From assembly GCA_002708525.1 (NCBI GenBank), contig PAOP01000020.1:1-7902 (forward strand): a stretch of DNA of 7,902 nucleotides, in the 5' to 3' direction. The stretch's first letter is position 1. Each line of letters begins with the position of its first letter. The notes under the pieces were generated by a model. That model was not told the origin of the DNA. It did no database searches and worked only from the letters and a program-made list of their open reading frames with translations. Positions 5,066 through 7,902 of this stretch are shown here, piece after piece. Source of the DNA: Candidatus Pelagibacter sp. Its GTDB lineage: Bacteria; Pseudomonadota; Alphaproteobacteria; Pelagibacterales; Pelagibacteraceae. The position numbers and the translations under genes are program-made.

Positions 5066-5878
5066 TTGTCAATTGTTTCTACCAACTGGTTAAGTGAAAA
5101 TTTAGAAAAAGTAAAAATTATAGATTGTTCTTGGCACCTGATGTCAGAAATGCGTGATGGAAATGAAGAATTTTTGAAAGAGCACATACCAGGATCTATT
5201 TTTTTTGATTTAGATAAATTTTCAAATCAAAATAGTGATTTACCACATATGCTTCCATCTGAAGTTGAATGGGAGAAAATTATATCAAATCTTGGAATAA
5301 CCAATTCAGATAGAATAATAATTTATGATAATTCTGATGTATTAAGTGCATGTAGATGTTGGTATAATTTTATTTATTTTGGTCATGATCAAAATCTAGT
5401 TAGCGTTTTGGATGGTGGATTAAAAAAATGGAAATTAGAAAATAAAAGTTTAACAATTAAATATAGCAAACCAATAAAGTCTAGATATCAGGCAAGAGAG
5501 AAAAAAGAATTAGTGAAAAATATTGATCAAATTAATGATAACATTAAAGATAATAATTTTCTTTTAATAGATGCGAGATCTAAAGCGAGATTTGATGGAA
5601 AAGAACCTGATCCAAGAAAAAATGTTAGAAGCGGTAATATACCTGGCTCAAAATGTTTGCCATTTAAGCTTTTAATTAATGATAATAATACATTTAAAAA
5701 TAAGGATGAACTGAAAGATATATTCTATGATAATTTAGGTGAAAATAGCAATAAATACGTATTTTCATGTGGATCTGGTGTAACTGCTTGCGTTTTGGCA
5801 CTTGCATATTCTATGGTAAATAATAAATATGACCCAGTCATTTATGATGGCTCTTGGGCAGAATATGGAAAAATCTAA
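5066..5878 (+). CDS. sseA: 3-mercaptopyruvate sulfurtransferase (two-domain rhodanese)
   Basis: A 270-residue protein with two rhodanese domains (about 1-125 and 150-270). These enzymes move sulfane sulfur from 3-mercaptopyruvate (or thiosulfate) to thiols or cyanide via a Cys persulfide. The N-terminal inactive domain has H-I-P-G-S-I-F-F-D-L-D (40-50) and L-P-H-M-L-P (59-64), like E. coli SseA. The C-terminal domain has I-D-A-R (168-171), G-N-I-P-G-S (190-195) and the active loop C-G-S-G-V-T-A with C235. The CGSGVT loop points to mercaptopyruvate rather than thiosulfate preference. The protein stops shortly after D-G-S-W-A-E-Y-G and lacks the short tail of SseA. The start is TTG at 5066. No ATG lies between it and the upstream in-frame TGA at 5027, and the family's first strand begins right after it. 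It is 2 bp after msrA and 3 bp before the adaptor gene, so co-transcribed. Confidence 0.9.
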   Translation: MSIVSTNWLSENLEKVKIIDCSWHLMSEMRDGNEEFLKEHIPGSIFFDLDKFSNQNSDLPHMLPSEVEWEKIISNLGITNSDRIIIYDNSDVLSACRCWYNFIYFGHDQNLVSVLDGGLKKWKLENKSLTIKYSKPIKSRYQAREKKELVKNIDQINDNIKDNNFLLIDARSKARFDGKEPDPRKNVRSGNIPGSKCLPFKLLINDNNTFKNKDELKDIFYDNLGENSNKYVFSCGSGVTACVLALAYSMVNNKYDPVIYDGSWAEYGKI

Positions 5879-5881
5879 TTT

Positions 5882-6748
5882 ATGAAAAGATCAACAAAAA
5901 TAGCATCAGCAATAATAATATTTTTTATAATAATTATTTCAGTAGTAGTTGCAAGAACAATGATTGGTAACCACTTCAAAAAAAAATTCAGTAAAATACC
6001 ACCGCCAGGGATTATTGTTAAAACTGTTAAGCAGAAAAAATTTGAAAATAAAATTGAAACATTTGGCACTGCTGTACCTGCCAAGATGAAATCCTATAAT
6101 ATTGAGAAATATGAAATATTGGAACCTATAAAGTTTAATACTAAGGTTAAAAAAGGAGACATAATAGCAAAACTTAAAAATAGAAATATTACTGCTTCAT
6201 TTGATGGTATTATTGGAAAAAGAGATTTTTCAAAAGATATAGATGTTTCAGAGAGCACTATTGTTGTAAATCTAGAAGATACAAGAGAGCTTTTTATAGA
6301 TGTAGATATTCCAGAGACATTTGCACCCTTTGTCAGAGAGGGGTTGAATGTAGAGCTTAAATTTTCAGGAACTAATAAAATATATTCAGGTGAAGTAGAT
6401 TCTATTGCTAGCAGTATAAATACAGATAAAAGATCCTTACCGACAAGAATAAAATTGCCAAATCCTAAATACGAACTTCTTTCAGGATCTTTGCTAGAAG
6501 TATCAATTAATTACAATGAAAGAAATTCAATGAGCGTGCCTGATACAAGTGTAATGATGGAGGGAGATAAAGTTTTCATATATTTAATAGATGAAAAAAA
6601 CACCGCTAAAAAAACAGAAGTAGTAGTAGGAATAAGAAGAGATGGGATGTTAGAAGTAATTTCAGGTCTCAGCATTGGAGATTTGGTTGCAGCAGAAGGT
6701 CTAAAGAAAGTTAGACCTAACGGAAAAATTAAACCAATAAAAAAGTAA
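5882..6748 (+). CDS. RND efflux periplasmic adaptor (membrane fusion protein), hairpin-less
   Basis: A 288-residue protein with an uncleaved-looking N-terminal membrane anchor (7-24) and the rest periplasmic. V-K-K-G-D-I-I-A-K-L (89-98) is the first half of the lipoyl domain and A-S-F-D-G-I-I-G-K-R (105-114) the second half. In ordinary RND/HlyD adaptors these halves are separated by an alpha-helical coiled-coil hairpin of tens of residues; here only about six residues lie between. A beta-barrel domain follows (137-210), including L-F-I-D-V-D-I-P (137-144) and L-L-S-G-S-L-L-E-V (199-207). A membrane-proximal domain runs from about 217 to the end, with V-P-D-T-S-V (219-224) and V-I-S-G-L-S-I-G-D-L-V (259-269). 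Total length is well below the usual 350-400. The gene follows the sulfurtransferase by 3 bp. Its stop abuts the ATG of the RND pump, so the two certainly function together. The frame is intact, so this is a compact form and not a broken gene. Confidence 0.9.
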   Translation: MKRSTKIASAIIIFFIIIISVVVARTMIGNHFKKKFSKIPPPGIIVKTVKQKKFENKIETFGTAVPAKMKSYNIEKYEILEPIKFNTKVKKGDIIAKLKNRNITASFDGIIGKRDFSKDIDVSESTIVVNLEDTRELFIDVDIPETFAPFVREGLNVELKFSGTNKIYSGEVDSIASSINTDKRSLPTRIKLPNPKYELLSGSLLEVSINYNERNSMSVPDTSVMMEGDKVFIYLIDEKNTAKKTEVVVGIRRDGMLEVISGLSIGDLVAAEGLKKVRPNGKIKPIKK

Positions 6749-7902
6749 ATGTTTATCACAGAGTTAAGTATTAAAAGACCAGTAGTATCTTGTGTGTTTT
6801 CATTAATACTAGTTGTTTTTGGATTATTTGTTTACTTTGAATTACCAACAAGGGAATTACCTGATGGTTTACAACCACCTGTTGTTCAAGTCAAAGTGGA
6901 TTATAAGTCAGCATCAGCACCTATCGTAGATCAGGAAATAACCCAAGTTTTAGAGGATGTCATTGGAGGAGCAGAAGGTATAAAAAACATAGATTCAATT
7001 TCTGAAAATGGCGGCTCCAGGATTAATATTGAATTCGATACTGATATAGATTTAGATGATGCTGCTAACGATATTCGAGAAAGAGTAGCAAGAGTTGTGG
7101 ATAATCTACCATCTGAGTCTGATGCCCCTCAAATATTAAAGCAAGCTGCAGGTTTTACGACTACGATGTGGTTATCAGTTTCCTCTGCAACTTGGTCTGA
7201 CATAGAGTTAGGGGACTATGTAGAAAGATATTTAGTAGACAGTTTTTCAAGTGTTAAAAATGTTGGAAGAATTCGTACTGGTGGGCTTAGGGATTTAAGC
7301 GTAAGAGTGTGGATAGATCCTATCAAACTAGCAGCAAATAATTTGACAGTCCAGGAAGTTGAAAAGGCATTTAGAGATGAAAATGTAAGTCTTCCTGCTG
7401 GCACATTAGAGGCAGATAATATTGATTTAACAATAAATTTAGACAAATCATATAATAATTTAGAGAAGTTAAAATTTTTACCAGTAAAAATTACAAAAAA
7501 TAAAATAGTAAGGTTATCAGATGTAGCAAATGTGGAATTTGGTCCTGTTTCAGAAAAAACACTATTTAAAGCTCAAAGTAAAAGTGACCTAAATCTAAAA
7601 ACAGTCGGAATTGGTATATATGCTAAAAGTGGCGCCTCAACAGTTGAACTTTCAAATGAAATAAAGAAAAAAATAGTTGAAGTAAGAAAAACTTTACCCG
7701 AAGGTTTAAATTTAGAAATTGCTTTTAATAGAGCAACATATATTCAAGCTGCAATAAATGAGGTTTACAAGACATTAGGTATTGCATTTGTACTTGTAGT
7801 AATTATTATTTATTTGTTCTTAGGTAATATCAAAGCAGTAATTGTACCAGCGGTAGCTTTACCGGTAAGTTTGATTGCATCATTCTTGGGTATATATTTA
7901 TT
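6749..7902 (+). CDS. RND-family efflux pump permease (AcrB/MexB-like, HAE1 type), 5' part
   Basis: The first 384 residues of a protein that normally exceeds 1000; the window cuts it. The N-terminus I-T-E-L-S-I-K-R-P-V-V (3-13) leads into TM1 (about 13-30), the standard opening of RND permeases. V-D-Y-K-S-A-S-A-P-I-V (50-60) and N-G-G-S-R-I-N-I-E-F (87-96) match the porter-domain start ('V.Y.GAs...v....' and 'G.s.I.v.F'). I-V-R-L-S-D-V-A-N-V-E (253-263) is another conserved porter segment. TM2-TM3 begin near residue 343 with F-L-G-N (357-360) and V-P-A-V-A-L-P-V-S-L-I (365-375). It should sit in the inner membrane and export substrates using the proton gradient. The proton-relay Asp residues of TM4 lie beyond the window. 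The ATG directly follows the adaptor's stop (TAAATG) with no separate Shine-Dalgarno, implying translational coupling. Substrate unknown. Confidence 0.93.
   Translation, partial: MFITELSIKRPVVSCVFSLILVVFGLFVYFELPTRELPDGLQPPVVQVKVDYKSASAPIVDQEITQVLEDVIGGAEGIKNIDSISENGGSRINIEFDTDIDLDDAANDIRERVARVVDNLPSESDAPQILKQAAGFTTTMWLSVSSATWSDIELGDYVERYLVDSFSSVKNVGRIRTGGLRDLSVRVWIDPIKLAANNLTVQEVEKAFRDENVSLPAGTLEADNIDLTINLDKSYNNLEKLKFLPVKITKNKIVRLSDVANVEFGPVSEKTLFKAQSKSDLNLKTVGIGIYAKSGASTVELSNEIKKKIVEVRKTLPEGLNLEIAFNRATYIQAAINEVYKTLGIAFVLVVIIIYLFLGNIKAVIVPAVALPVSLIASFLGIYL

Noticed and set aside
4951..5187. 78-codon minus-strand open frame across the msrA/sulfurtransferase junction
   Set aside because: Both plus-strand genes are well supported there; the protein has no recognisable motif.
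5875..6084. 69-codon minus-strand open frame opposite the adaptor's N-terminus
   Set aside because: Antisense to a convincing gene; the hydrophobic composition mirrors its membrane anchor and Lys codons.
5882..6748. Adaptor gene as a pseudogene truncated by internal deletion
   Set aside because: The frame is intact, both lipoyl halves join cleanly, the downstream domains are complete, and coupling to the pump is preserved.
6511..6759. 82-codon minus-strand open frame opposite the adaptor's C-terminus
   Set aside because: Antisense shadow without any domain signature.
7216..7446. 76-codon minus-strand open frame inside the RND permease
   Set aside because: Antisense to a conserved porter domain; no recognisable motif.
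1..7902. Mobile element, CRISPR array or phage island
   Set aside because: No repeats with regular spacing, terminal inverted repeats, integrase, transposase or compositional break were seen.

Overview
The window is a very AT-rich, tightly packed bacterial chromosome segment, roughly 30% G+C by eye. Gene gaps run from overlapping to about 110 bp, coding sequence is rich in Lys, Ile and Asn, and neighbouring genes share this composition. Together with the gene families this fits a streamlined marine Gram-negative, most likely a SAR11/Pelagibacterales-type alphaproteobacterium. That assignment is an inference; another AT-rich marine lineage such as SAR86 cannot be excluded. I see no tRNA, rRNA, CRISPR array, transposase or phage gene.

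Layout. (1) 1-492: the 3' end of a small heat-shock protein (Hsp20/IbpA type), a hairpin terminator, and a small lipoprotein on the minus strand. (2) 600-2468: an AzgA-type purine-base permease (+) facing a purine-type phosphoribosyltransferase (-). They share one bidirectional terminator, and the phosphoribosyltransferase stop codon lies inside its stem. Together they look like an uptake-plus-salvage module for purine bases. (3) 2512-3098: two tandem, diverged DUF1330 paralogues, probably translationally coupled. (4) 3085-4585 on the minus strand: a DMT/EamA membrane transporter followed, with an 8-bp overlap, by a compact AlkA-like DNA glycosylase. (5) 4620-7902 on the plus strand: msrA, a 3-mercaptopyruvate sulfurtransferase, an RND adaptor (MFP) and an RND pump permease cut by the window end. 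Gaps of 2, 3 and 0 bp suggest one operon.

How they fit together. The right half has a stress and detoxification flavour: alkylation-damage repair, methionine sulfoxide repair, sulfane-sulfur chemistry and efflux. The most unusual protein is the RND adaptor. It lacks the alpha-helical hairpin normally inserted in the lipoyl domain, so it should not be able to contact a TolC-type channel in the usual way. I do not see a wholly new multi-gene defence or mobile system here. The best leads are this adaptor, the DUF1330 pair, and a recurring arrangement of opposed, overlapping -10-like elements in all three divergent gaps.
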